From the NCBI GenBank assembly GCA_004296785.1, contig SCVU01000620.1, positions 1 to 10,370 of the forward strand: a stretch of 10,370 nucleotides of DNA, written 5' to 3'. This document shows positions 1 through 6,972 of this stretch, piece after piece. Below the pieces are notes generated by a model. The model was given only the letters and a program-made list of their open reading frames with translations. It did no database searches and had not been told where the DNA came from. How positions within the stretch are numbered: position 1 is the first letter of the stretch; each line of letters opens with the position of its first letter. The DNA is from Planctomycetota bacterium. Lineage in GTDB: Bacteria > Planctomycetota > UBA1135 > GCA-002686595. A program made the translations under genes and the position numbers.

Positions 1-483
1 CTCGGAGCTTCGCTCGCCATCGCCGCGCTCGCGCCTCCAACCGCTGCGCAATGCACGCCCGAATGGCTGCCGACCGGAGTGAAGCCGGGGATCTTCGGCG
101 ACTTGCGCACCGTCGGGCGCTGGGATCCGGATGGCGCGGGTCCCGCGCACGAGCTCGTCGTCTACAGCGGCTCGTTCTCGCTCGCCGGCGGCATCGGTGG
201 CCTCGCGCTCGCGATCGTCGGGTTCCGACCGAGTTCGGTGCCGCTGTCGTCGCTGGTCGCCGAAGGGCAGCCGGGCTGCGATCTGCTCGTCTCGCTCGAC
301 ATCTTGCGCAGCGCGCCGATCGTCAACGGGATGAGCGCCTTCCAGATGGCCGCACCGAACGACCCGGCGATCGTCGGGTTCGCGGCGCTGCACCAGATGC
401 TGCCGTTCGAGATCGACGCGCAGGGCCTCGGAGTCGCGCAGACCGCGACGAACGCGCTGCAGGTGACGCTCGGCGCGTTCTGA
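1..483 (+). CDS. Secreted protein of unknown function, 5' end cut by window edge (WDPDGAGP-motif type)
   Basis: The frame is open from base 1, so the start codon lies just upstream of the window. The first visible residues (LGASLAIAALAPPTAAQC) look like the hydrophobic core and AxA-type cleavage site of a Sec signal peptide, so probably only a few residues are missing. The mature part is about 140 residues. It contains WDPDGAGP followed by an ELVVYSGSFSLAGG stretch, a pattern I recall from planctomycete secreted beta-propeller-like proteins. It ends with a hydrophobic, Cys-containing segment (GCDLLVSLDIL, then PNDPAIVGFAALHQ) that resembles the short C-terminal beta-domain of such proteins. 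No catalytic motif is visible. A GTG at 79 is an alternative start, but using it would discard the signal peptide. The next gene begins 12 bases after the stop, suggesting co-transcription. The function is unknown; the secreted location is the firmest inference. Confidence 0.72.
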   Translation, partial: LGASLAIAALAPPTAAQCTPEWLPTGVKPGIFGDLRTVGRWDPDGAGPAHELVVYSGSFSLAGGIGGLALAIVGFRPSSVPLSSLVAEGQPGCDLLVSLDILRSAPIVNGMSAFQMAAPNDPAIVGFAALHQMLPFEIDAQGLGVAQTATNALQVTLGAF

Positions 484-495
484 GGCTGCCGAGAA

Positions 496-3327
496 ATGTC
501 TCGCCGCGGTTCCAAGCAACGACTCGCATTCGCGTTGATCGCCGCGGCGGCGCTCGTGCTCGCGCTGTGGTTCATCGTCCGACGCGGCGCCGACCCCGCG
601 ACTCCGGTCCACTCAGCGAGCGGCGAATCCGCCGCGCAGGCTCGCGCTCCCGCGCAAGACGCGCAGGTGGATGAAGCAGACGAGTCGCACGGCGCGCGCG
701 CGTCGCTCGCGGGCGCGGATCCGAGCGCGGAGCCGTCGATCGTCGCCGTCGCGACCGCAACGGGCCCGATCCTCGCGGGCCGGATCGTCGACGAGCACGG
801 GGCCGCGATCGCCGGTGCCGAGGTCTACGCGCGCGCCTGGCGCCTGGCCGGTCAGTTCGACGAGCGCGTCTACGGCGCACCGCTGCACGGTCGCGAACCG
901 CACGCGACGTGGAGCGACGCGGTGCGCGCGGTCAGCGGCGCCGACGGACGCTTCGAGCTGCGCGCAGCGCCGGTCGGAGCGGTGCAGCTCGCGGTGCGCG
1001 CGCCGTCGTTCGCACCGCTCGATCGACCGGCGCTCGGCGTGCCCGCGCACGGTCGCGAGATCGGAGATGTCGAGCTCGCGCGCGGACTGCGCCTCGTCGG
1101 CCGCGTCGTCGATGCGCACGGCGACGGTGTGACCGATGCGAGGTTGCTCGCGCGCGCGGTCGAGGACGATTTCAATCGACCGATCTGGTTGAACGCGGGC
1201 GCGGTCGACGTCGACGGTCGCTTCGATCTCGACGGGCTCGCGGCCGGGCACTGGGAGCTGATCGTGCTCAGCACCGCACATCCGAACACGCGCGCGAACG
1301 GCGTGTGCGATGCGCTCGAGTGCCGCGACGTCGAGATCAAGCTCTCCGACGGGTACACGATCCGCGGCCGCGTCAAGGGCGCGGCGCAGTACGGACGTCC
1401 GCTCGTCGTGCGCGGCAGCTACCTCCCGCCGAAGGGCACGAAGCGCGACCTGGAGACGACGCGCTACGTCTCGGCGGAGGTCGGCGCCGACGAGCGCTTC
1501 GAGTTGCGCGGACTGAGCGGGCCGGACGGCCAATGGTCGATCCGAGCGCAGCCGGTGACGCCGATCCTCGAAACCACCACGCCGCTCTCGCGGAACACCC
1601 GTGTCGCGCCTGGTGCGCAGGACGTCTTGCTCGAGCTGTTCCCGCTCGCGCGCTATCGGGCGCGGCCTGTCGATGCGATCAGCGGGCTCGCAGTTGCCTC
1701 GACCCGAGCCGGGGTGATCTGGGACGACGGTCTCGGAGCGGCCGCAGAATCGCTCACCGCCGTGGACGGCGTCGTCGAGTTCGACGTGCGCGCCCCCGTC
1801 GACTCGAAGCACGTGACCGTCGGCTTGTCGGCTGACGGCTACGAGACTTGGCGAGTCATGCTCGCGTACTCGTCGACGCACGACGTGCACGATCTCGGCA
1901 CCGCTGCGATGCAGCCGGCCGCGCAACGGACGCTGCGAACGATCGACTCGGTGAGCCGCGCACCGATCCCCGCGGCCAAGGTGTACCTCGAGAACCTCGT
2001 GCGCGATCAACAACGAGTTCCCGGTGAGCCGGTGTCGGTCGCGCTCACGCACTACGAGCTCGCCACCGATGCCAGCGGCGAGGCGTCCGTCACACGCGCG
2101 ATCGGCGCGCGATCGAGGCTTTCCGTGGACGCGGAGGGCTACCTCGCGCTCGAACGCGAGCTCGAGGCGGCAACCGCGGAGGATCCGCGCGTGCTCGAGA
2201 TCGAGCTCGTGCGTGGCCTGCCGCTGACCGTGCTCGTGCTTGCCGGGCGGGAGCGCTGCGTCGGAATGCACGTCTCTGTGTCGAGCTTCGGCCGCCGCGA
2301 CGGCGCGGGCTACAGCGGCGGGTCCACGACCGACGAGCAGGGCATCGCGCACTTCGACGGCCTTTCGCCGGGTTCGTATCGCGCCCTCGTGCGTGCCGAG
2401 AACGAATCGCGCTACGAGCGCGCGACGGTCGAGTTCGAGGTCACCGTCGCTCGCGCGCACGTCGAGATCGCGTTGCCGCCGGCGACGGTGCTCGAAGGCG
2501 CGATCACGCTGCGAGGTCGGCCGCTGCCCGGAGCTCTCGTGCGCGGCATGCTGAACACGCGTGCATCGAGGTTCCCGGGCAATGGCGATCGCATCATTGC
2601 CGACGCGGGCGAGGCTCGCACCGACGTTCACGGCCGCTTCCGACTCGACGATGTGGCGCCGGGCAAGCGACGACTGCTGATCGAGCACCCGAGCCTGACG
2701 ACGCCCGCGCGCTGGTCGATCGAGCTCGAGCCCGGGCACAACGAGGGGACGTTCGAGGTCGGGCCGGCGGAGTTGCGCGGTCGCGCGGTCGATGACTCGG
2801 GTGCGCCGGTCTCGGGCTGCGAGCTCGAGCTCAGCTTCGATGCCGGCACGCGACGCGCCGAGGGCTTCGACCAGCACCGCCGTGAGCCCGGACGACGCGC
2901 GACGAGCAGCGCCGACGGCTCGTTCGCGTTCGAGAACCTGCCGCCGGGCATGCCGTTCACGATCGCGCCGAAGGAGAGCGCCTTCGTCGCCGCGTCGACT
3001 TCGCTCGTGCTCACCGCCGGCGAACTACGCACCGATTGGATCGTGCGGCTCGAGCGCGCGGGGCAGCTGCACGTCACGCTCGCGCGCGCGGACGGCAAGA
3101 CCGCGTTCGGCGAGCTCGTCGTCGAGCGCGACTCTGAGCGCCGCAGCGTGCGCGGCATGTCCAACGAGGCGCGGTTCCAGCTGGCGCCGGGCAAGTGGCG
3201 CGTCTCGTTGATGCCGTGGGATCCGGATCAGACGACCGCGCTCGCGGGCCCGTTCGAAGCGAGCATCGTCGTCGGCGCGACGACCGAGCTCGCGATCGAG
3301 GTGCCCGTGCCGGACGCGGCGCGCTGA
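496..3327 (+). CDS. Membrane-anchored protein with multiple carboxypeptidase regulatory-like repeats
   Basis: This 943-residue protein begins with a basic stretch (MSRRGSKQR) and one hydrophobic helix at about residues 10-28, followed by RR. That suggests a single N-terminal anchor with the rest outside the cytoplasmic membrane. Residues 32-90 are a low-complexity Ala/Asp/Glu/Ser linker. After it come degenerate repeats of the type G-R-V-x-D-x-x-G-x-x-[IV]-x-x-A, then D-x-x-G-R-F-x-[LF]-x-x-[LV]-x-x-G. Examples begin near residues 94 (GRIVDEHGAAIAGAEV), 202 (GRVVDAHGDGVTDARL), 290 and 760 (AVDDSGAPVSGCELEL), with DxxG halves near 612 and 708. These match CarboxypepD_reg/Cna-B-like beta-sandwich folds, which usually serve as structural or binding modules rather than enzymes. 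No peptidase catalytic motif is seen. The ATG follows the previous stop by 12 bases with only a weak GAGAA in front, so translation may be coupled. Its ligand is unknown. Confidence 0.82.
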   Translation: MSRRGSKQRLAFALIAAAALVLALWFIVRRGADPATPVHSASGESAAQARAPAQDAQVDEADESHGARASLAGADPSAEPSIVAVATATGPILAGRIVDEHGAAIAGAEVYARAWRLAGQFDERVYGAPLHGREPHATWSDAVRAVSGADGRFELRAAPVGAVQLAVRAPSFAPLDRPALGVPAHGREIGDVELARGLRLVGRVVDAHGDGVTDARLLARAVEDDFNRPIWLNAGAVDVDGRFDLDGLAAGHWELIVLSTAHPNTRANGVCDALECRDVEIKLSDGYTIRGRVKGAAQYGRPLVVRGSYLPPKGTKRDLETTRYVSAEVGADERFELRGLSGPDGQWSIRAQPVTPILETTTPLSRNTRVAPGAQDVLLELFPLARYRARPVDAISGLAVASTRAGVIWDDGLGAAAESLTAVDGVVEFDVRAPVDSKHVTVGLSADGYETWRVMLAYSSTHDVHDLGTAAMQPAAQRTLRTIDSVSRAPIPAAKVYLENLVRDQQRVPGEPVSVALTHYELATDASGEASVTRAIGARSRLSVDAEGYLALERELEAATAEDPRVLEIELVRGLPLTVLVLAGRERCVGMHVSVSSFGRRDGAGYSGGSTTDEQGIAHFDGLSPGSYRALVRAENESRYERATVEFEVTVARAHVEIALPPATVLEGAITLRGRPLPGALVRGMLNTRASRFPGNGDRIIADAGEARTDVHGRFRLDDVAPGKRRLLIEHPSLTTPARWSIELEPGHNEGTFEVGPAELRGRAVDDSGAPVSGCELELSFDAGTRRAEGFDQHRREPGRRATSSADGSFAFENLPPGMPFTIAPKESAFVAASTSLVLTAGELRTDWIVRLERAGQLHVTLARADGKTAFGELVVERDSERRSVRGMSNEARFQLAPGKWRVSLMPWDPDQTTALAGPFEASIVVGATTELAIEVPVPDAAR

Positions 3328-3353
3328 GGCGTCGGGCGGGAACTGCGCGTGAG

Positions 3354-6197
3354 CTATCGAACCGTGGCGCGGAGCACCACGGCGAGCTCCGCGTCGCCCT
3401 CGGCCACTTCGAAGAAGCCCGAGCTCGCGTCCGCCTGCCGACCGTCGGCGAGGGAGAGGATCGCGAACGCTGAGTAGCGGCCGGGCGGCAGGCCGACGAT
3501 CTCGAACGTACCGCGCTCAGCGAACGCGTTCCGCGCGCGCAGCGCCCAATGCGTCGGCTTCTCGGGCACCCAGACGACGCGTACGACGACGAGCTCGGGC
3601 AGCGCGAAGTCCGCTTCGATCCGGCCGGCGATGCGCGCCGAGCCGGTCGGGCGCACGTCGTGCTCGCGCGTCTGATTCGCGTCGACGTGAACGAGCTCGA
3701 GTAGGTCGAACGCGCTCTCACCGCCGCGACTGCGCACCCAGGAGACGTGGAAATCGCCCGGCGGCAGCCCGCGGATCGCGTACGCACCGTCCGCGTCCGT
3801 CTCGGCATCCCAGCGCAGCTTCTCACCCACGACTTCGCCGAGCGCGGACGCTGTGATCCGCTCGCCGACGAGCCCGCGCCCATCCGCGTCGAGCAGTCGG
3901 CCGCGAATCGTCGCGCCGTCGATCGACGCGAGTCGGATCGCGCGCGTCGTGGTCGTGTTCGCCAACACGTCGAACGGTCCGTCGATCGAAACGAGGCCGC
4001 CGACGGGCTCGACGGCGAGCGAGACCGGCCCCGGCGGCAGGTTCGTGAACTCGAAGCGGCCCGCCGCATCGGTCGTCGCGAACCGCGTCTCCGCGGTCGC
4101 CGCTGCGCGCAGTTCGCGCGGGTGCCAATGCGCGCGCACGCGCGCGCCAGCGATCGGCGCGCCGTCGCTCTCGAGCTCGATGCTCCCGCGCACGAGCGTG
4201 CTCCGCGCGAGAGCGATCGTGGTCGCGGCCGGATCCGGATCGAGCGCGGTCTTCACCGGATCGCAGCGCGCGGGCGCGTAGCCGTCGGCCTCGACGTCGA
4301 GGCACACCGCCTTGTCCGGCTGCAGCTCGGCGTCGACGCGCCAGACGCCGTCCTTCGTGGTGATCGGCGTGAAGCGATACCAACGCGCCGGCAACCCGAT
4401 CGGGGTATCGCCGCTGCGCGCAAACGATTGACTGACGCGGACGCGCACCTTGTGCAGCGCAGCGCCGGTCGACGCGTCGACGAAACGAACGGCGAGCGCT
4501 GCGGCGCGGCCGACCGTCACCACGTACTCGCCGCTCGCGTCGGGGACGGGAGCGGCGCTCGCGCGCGCGAAGCCGCGCTTCAACACGGTGAACCGCAACG
4601 CGCCTTCCGCCACGCCGCCGAAGCGAAATCGTCCGTCGCTGTTGGTGTGAGTTCCAGCTCCGAGCCACTCGACGTTCTCCTCGGGCACGCCGGCCTGCTC
4701 GACGACGACGTAGGCCCACGGCACGGGCGCCCCGTCGCCGCGCACGACGCGGCCGGCGATCGAGCGCCCGATTGCGAGGCGCAGCTCGAGTCCTTCGATC
4801 GGCGACAAGTCATCGGGCACGACGACGCGCGCGCGGCCCGGCACGAAGTCGTTGCGCACGAGCCGCAGGCTGCGCACGCCGCGCGCGAGACCTTCGATCG
4901 CAAACGTGCCGTCCGCGTCGGTCCAGTGCAGCTCGTCGGGTTGCGGCGAGGCCTGACCGGTTTCGTTCGCCCAGACGAGCACGCCTTCGGCCGGCGCGCC
5001 GCTCGGCAACAGCACGCGACCGGAGACGCGCGCGCCGCGCTCCATGCGCAACTCGACGGTGCCGGCGCTGCCCGCTTCGCCCGCGACGCGGATCTGCGCG
5101 ATCGCGAACCCCGCGGCACTCGCCCGGATGTTCACGTCGCGCGCGCGTGGATCGACGCCGCTCAGTTCGAAGGCGCCGTCCTCTGCCGTGATCGACACGC
5201 CCCGGTCGTACGGGAGCATCGCACAGACGCGGGCGCCCGCGATCGGCGCGCCGTCCGGATCCACGGCGCGGCCGCGCAGCACGAGCTCGCGGACCAGCGT
5301 GAAGTCCTCCAACGCGAACTCGCCGGGCTCGAGCTGGCCGCGCCTGTGCACGTAGGTTCCGAAACCGTCGGCGACGACGTGGAGAGTCGCGCCCGACTCA
5401 TTGCTCGGCACCGCGATCGAGAAGCGACCGTCGCCTGCGGTAGCCGCGAACTCCGTTCGGCCGCGCACCGAAACGCGTGCACCGGCGAGTGGCGCACCCG
5501 CGTCGTCGCGGACCAGGCCGCGCAGCGTGCAGTTGTTCGCCGTCGCCTGCACGACCCAGTCGATCGCCGGCTCGTCGCCCGGAACGAAGTCGTCCTGCAG
5601 CGGGTACGAGTACGCGCCCGGAATGCGCGCGCTCCAGCGCAGGCGGAATGGAGTCGTCGGCGGCTCGAGGCGCCACACGTAGTCGCCGCGCTCGTCCGCG
5701 CGGAAAGTCCACGAACGGACGACGCGCGCGTCCTCCGCACGGCTCTCGAGAAGCTCGCCGACGAGCTCGGCGCCCGCGGCGTCGACGCCGTCGAGCAACA
5801 CGTGTCCCGAGACCGACCACGTCGCGGTCGCATCGCTCGGCGCGCGCTGCGCGACGGTCGCGGCGTCGCCATCCTCCTGGGCCGCTTTCGCATCCCCAGT
5901 TGCCGCGACCGCTGCCGCGAGATCGGCACGCGCGGGTTCGCTCGCACGACCTCCGCCCCCGCGCAGCAGTGGCCGCGCGAACAGAGCCGTGAGGACGAGC
6001 AACCCGGCGACGATCAACGCGGCAGCGGTCTTCTTCCCCATCAGCAGCACTCCCACTTCTCCCGCGAGTGTTTTCCACCCGGCGCCGGCGGCGATCACGG
6101 CGAGCCCCGAGAGCTGGTCGCGTTCGCGCTCGAGCAGATCGCGGCGCAACAGCTGCAGCCCCCGCTGCAGCCGCGTCTTCACCGTGTTCACCGGCAC
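3354..6197 (-). CDS. 5'-truncated sigma-70 region 4 / transmembrane / carboxypeptidase-regulatory repeat protein
   Basis: From the GTG at 6197 this reads 947 residues. The frame continues upstream without a stop to 6251 and encodes LPPREIARRLDVPVNTV then KTRLQRGLQLLRRDL, the helix-turn-helix of sigma-70 region 4 as found in ECF-type sigma factors. No sigma region 2 is present, and homology ends near 6228-6237, so the gene has lost its 5' part. After a short linker comes a transmembrane helix (about residues 57-75, after MGKK). Next is an Ala-rich linker, then at least six regulatory-like beta-sandwich repeats starting near residues 224, 304, 389, 479, 666 and 762 (for example GRAVDPDGAPIAGARV, with TDADGTF-type second halves). 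Planctomycetes do encode sigma factors fused to membrane and extracytoplasmic domains; from family knowledge the intact form would tie an outside sensor to transcription. A truncated product could instead start at the ATG at 6041, which has GGGAG eight bases upstream. It converges on the preceding repeat gene. Confidence 0.8.
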   Translation of the reverse strand: MPVNTVKTRLQRGLQLLRRDLLERERDQLSGLAVIAAGAGWKTLAGEVGVLLMGKKTAAALIVAGLLVLTALFARPLLRGGGGRASEPARADLAAAVAATGDAKAAQEDGDAATVAQRAPSDATATWSVSGHVLLDGVDAAGAELVGELLESRAEDARVVRSWTFRADERGDYVWRLEPPTTPFRLRWSARIPGAYSYPLQDDFVPGDEPAIDWVVQATANNCTLRGLVRDDAGAPLAGARVSVRGRTEFAATAGDGRFSIAVPSNESGATLHVVADGFGTYVHRRGQLEPGEFALEDFTLVRELVLRGRAVDPDGAPIAGARVCAMLPYDRGVSITAEDGAFELSGVDPRARDVNIRASAAGFAIAQIRVAGEAGSAGTVELRMERGARVSGRVLLPSGAPAEGVLVWANETGQASPQPDELHWTDADGTFAIEGLARGVRSLRLVRNDFVPGRARVVVPDDLSPIEGLELRLAIGRSIAGRVVRGDGAPVPWAYVVVEQAGVPEENVEWLGAGTHTNSDGRFRFGGVAEGALRFTVLKRGFARASAAPVPDASGEYVVTVGRAAALAVRFVDASTGAALHKVRVRVSQSFARSGDTPIGLPARWYRFTPITTKDGVWRVDAELQPDKAVCLDVEADGYAPARCDPVKTALDPDPAATTIALARSTLVRGSIELESDGAPIAGARVRAHWHPRELRAAATAETRFATTDAAGRFEFTNLPPGPVSLAVEPVGGLVSIDGPFDVLANTTTTRAIRLASIDGATIRGRLLDADGRGLVGERITASALGEVVGEKLRWDAETDADGAYAIRGLPPGDFHVSWVRSRGGESAFDLLELVHVDANQTREHDVRPTGSARIAGRIEADFALPELVVVRVVWVPEKPTHWALRARNAFAERGTFEIVGLPPGRYSAFAILSLADGRQADASSGFFEVAEGDAELAVVLRATVR

Positions 6198-6227
6198 GTC
6201 GAGCCGTCGCGCGATCTCGCGCGGCGG

Positions 6228-6254
6228 GAGAACATAGGGACTCGTAAGTTGTTA
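6228..6254. other. Junction between chromosomal sigma gene and inserted element
   Basis: On the minus strand the sigma-70 region 4 reading frame is recognisable up to about 6230 (LPPREIA). Upstream it becomes non-homologous (TYV-like residues) and hits an in-frame TAA at 6252-6254. The bases just outside (about 6231-6255) are unusually AT-rich for this window and include GTAA-GTTG-TTAC (6244-6255), a small inverted repeat. The exact boundary cannot be fixed, because the matching right-hand junction is not in the window. An attachment site, transposition target or assembly join would all look like this. Confidence 0.55.
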
Positions 6255-6289
6255 CTCCTCCACAGTCCGCGTTGATGTGCCCATCGCGT

Positions 6290-6346
6290 CGGTAGGCGCA
6301 CGGTAGGACTTTGAGCGGGTCGCGGAGGAACGTCTCCGAGCCTACC
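6290..6346. repeat. Direct and inverted GGTAGG repeats near the element end
   Basis: CGGTAGG occurs at 6290-6296 and again at 6301-6307, exactly 11 bases (about one helical turn) apart. CCTACC, its inverse, occurs at 6341-6346. Between them CGGAG (6323-6327) can pair with CTCCG (6334-6338), so the outer GGTAGG (6302-6307) and CCTACC could form a nested stem. Same-face spacing next to an element end suggests sites for a recombinase or excisionase, but short repeats also arise by chance. Confidence 0.35.
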
Positions 6347-6491
6347 TGTCGGGCTCCCGGCGGGTACGCGCCGGAAATCCGAAAAACCCGCCTCGCCGCT
6401 CCGCCAAGCTCGACCGATAGTTCACCGGGTACCGAAACCCGCTGGGGTACCACAGCAACAGCCCTCCCCAGCTCAGCGACCCTACTGGGTT

Positions 6492-6509
6492 CGACCGCCT
6501 CGGCGGTCG
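6492..6509. repeat. 18-base near-perfect palindrome, candidate operator
   Basis: CGACCGCC (6492-6499) and GGCGGTCG (6502-6509) are exact inverse complements around a 2-base centre. The site lies about 75 bases before the first operon gene, and no T-run follows, so it is a better candidate for a dimeric repressor operator than for a terminator. GC-rich palindromes occur by chance in such DNA, so the assignment is tentative. Confidence 0.35.
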
Positions 6510-6552
6510 CGCCTACGGCTGGACACGGCGCTGATCCAACTCAAACCGCTTC

Positions 6553-6568
6553 GAGAGCCATCGCTCTC
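6553..6568 (+). promoter_or_regulatory. Small stem just upstream of the first operon gene
   Basis: GAGAGC (6553-6558) pairs with GCTCTC (6563-6568) around a 4-base loop and ends 12 bases before the ATG at 6581. The ribosome-binding sequence AGAGG (6571-6575) lies immediately after it. The stem could be an operator or could affect access to the ribosome-binding site; only its position supports this. Confidence 0.3.
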
Positions 6569-6580
6569 CGAGAGGCTTCA

Positions 6581-6787
6581 ATGGATCAGCAAGCCGTACT
6601 CGCCCCCGCACCGGGCGAGATCATGATGCGCGAAGAGGCCGCCGCGCTTCTCCGCGTACACGCACACACCCTCGATCGCTGGCGCTACACGGACGAAGGT
6701 CCGCCGTACCATCAGCCGCGCGGCAAGCGCGGTCGCGTTGTCTACTTCCGCAGCGAACTGCTCGCTTGGTTGCGAGGTGCCGCATGA
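6581..6787 (+). CDS. Small AlpA/excisionase-like helix-turn-helix protein
   Basis: This 68-residue protein has a short N-terminal tail, then a MerR-like helix-turn-helix (about residues 16-38, with REEAAALLRVHAHTLDRW). A short wing follows with GRVVYFRSELLAWL near residues 51-64. The pattern of an N-terminal helix pair, a basic loop and a strand leading to a final helix ending in W-L is that of the HTH_17/AlpA/excisionase group. Those proteins bind DNA near element ends to direct excision or to activate early element genes. The ATG at 6581 is preceded by AGAGG five bases away, which favours it over longer in-frame starts such as the TTG at 6311. It is first in the operon and overlaps the next gene as ATGA. 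The helix-turn-helix call is firm; excisionase versus transcription regulator cannot be decided from sequence alone. Confidence 0.8.
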   Translation: MDQQAVLAPAPGEIMMREEAAALLRVHAHTLDRWRYTDEGPPYHQPRGKRGRVVYFRSELLAWLRGAA

Positions 6788-6972
6788 GGCTCCTCGACAT
6801 CAAGGGCGTCGCCGACAAGCTCGGCGTCTCCGTCCGCACCGTCGAACGTCTCAAGAAGGTCGGGAAGCTCCCGCCGCATCGGCTCGTGCTCGGCTGCCAT
6901 CGCTGGCCCGAGGACGAGATCGAGGCGTACATCCGCGCGCTGCCGCGCTTCGATGCGGTGGAGGTCTCCTAA
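6784..6972 (+). CDS. Second small helix-turn-helix protein (HTH_17/AlpA-like)
   Basis: This is a 62-residue protein in which almost the whole length is one winged helix-turn-helix: LDIKGVADKLGVSVRTVERL (about 4-23) followed by the wing KVGKLPPHRL and the closing helix WPEDEIEAYI (41-50). The domain is typical of AlpA-like regulators and excisionases. The start chosen is the ATG at 6784, which overlaps the previous stop as ATGA and has GAGGTG four bases upstream; an in-frame GTG at 6766 would overlap more and lacks that signal. The stop overlaps the next start as TAATG, so three genes are translationally chained. Two different small DNA-binding proteins in a row suggest divided roles, such as excision and control of the primase operon, but which does which is unknown. 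Confidence 0.82.
   Translation: MRLLDIKGVADKLGVSVRTVERLKKVGKLPPHRLVLGCHRWPEDEIEAYIRALPRFDAVEVS

Larger units (their letters stand above)
6255..6580. other. Element leader with no convincing gene; short repeats
   Basis: About 325 bases separate the junction from the first operon gene. Both strands have frames open here (plus 6311 onward; minus down from 6546). Their codon use is unlike the neighbouring genes, with many AGG, GTA and GTT codons, and I recognise no domain, so I treat the stretch as non-coding. It holds CGGTAGG twice in direct orientation (6290-6296 and 6301-6307) and the inverse CCTACC (6341-6346). It also holds a short CGGAG/CTCCG stem (6323-6327 with 6334-6338), an 18-base near-palindrome (6492-6509) and a stem just before the first gene. 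These fit recombinase, excisionase or repressor sites and the operon promoter, but none can be assigned. I see no clear -35/-10 pair. Confidence 0.4.

Noticed and set aside
613..2877. 754-codon open frame on the minus strand
   Set aside because: Antisense to the anchored repeat protein; Arg/His-rich product with no domain, typical of shadow frames in very GC-rich DNA.
3328..3353. Possible bidirectional terminator between the convergent genes
   Set aside because: Only 26 bases, and no stem with a T-run is visible.
3747..6275. 842-codon open frame on the plus strand
   Set aside because: Antisense to the sigma/repeat gene, whose domains are clear; the product is Arg-rich and unlike any protein family.
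5398..6453. Minus-strand frame crossing the junction, beginning at a GTG at 6453
   Set aside because: It runs out of frame through the sigma/repeat gene; only its first 70 or so codons lie in the leader, and they match no family I know. A gene remnant there cannot be excluded.
6311..6580. N-terminal extension of the first helix-turn-helix gene from a TTG at 6311
   Set aside because: The extra 90 residues are low-complexity Ser/Thr/Ala/Arg without a domain, whereas the ATG at 6581 has a good ribosome-binding sequence and begins a full-length small regulator.
6738..6971. Upstream extension of the primase-helicase frame to 6738
   Set aside because: It would overlap both small regulators almost entirely; the ATG at 6972 has GGAGGT at ideal spacing and the TAATG overlap.
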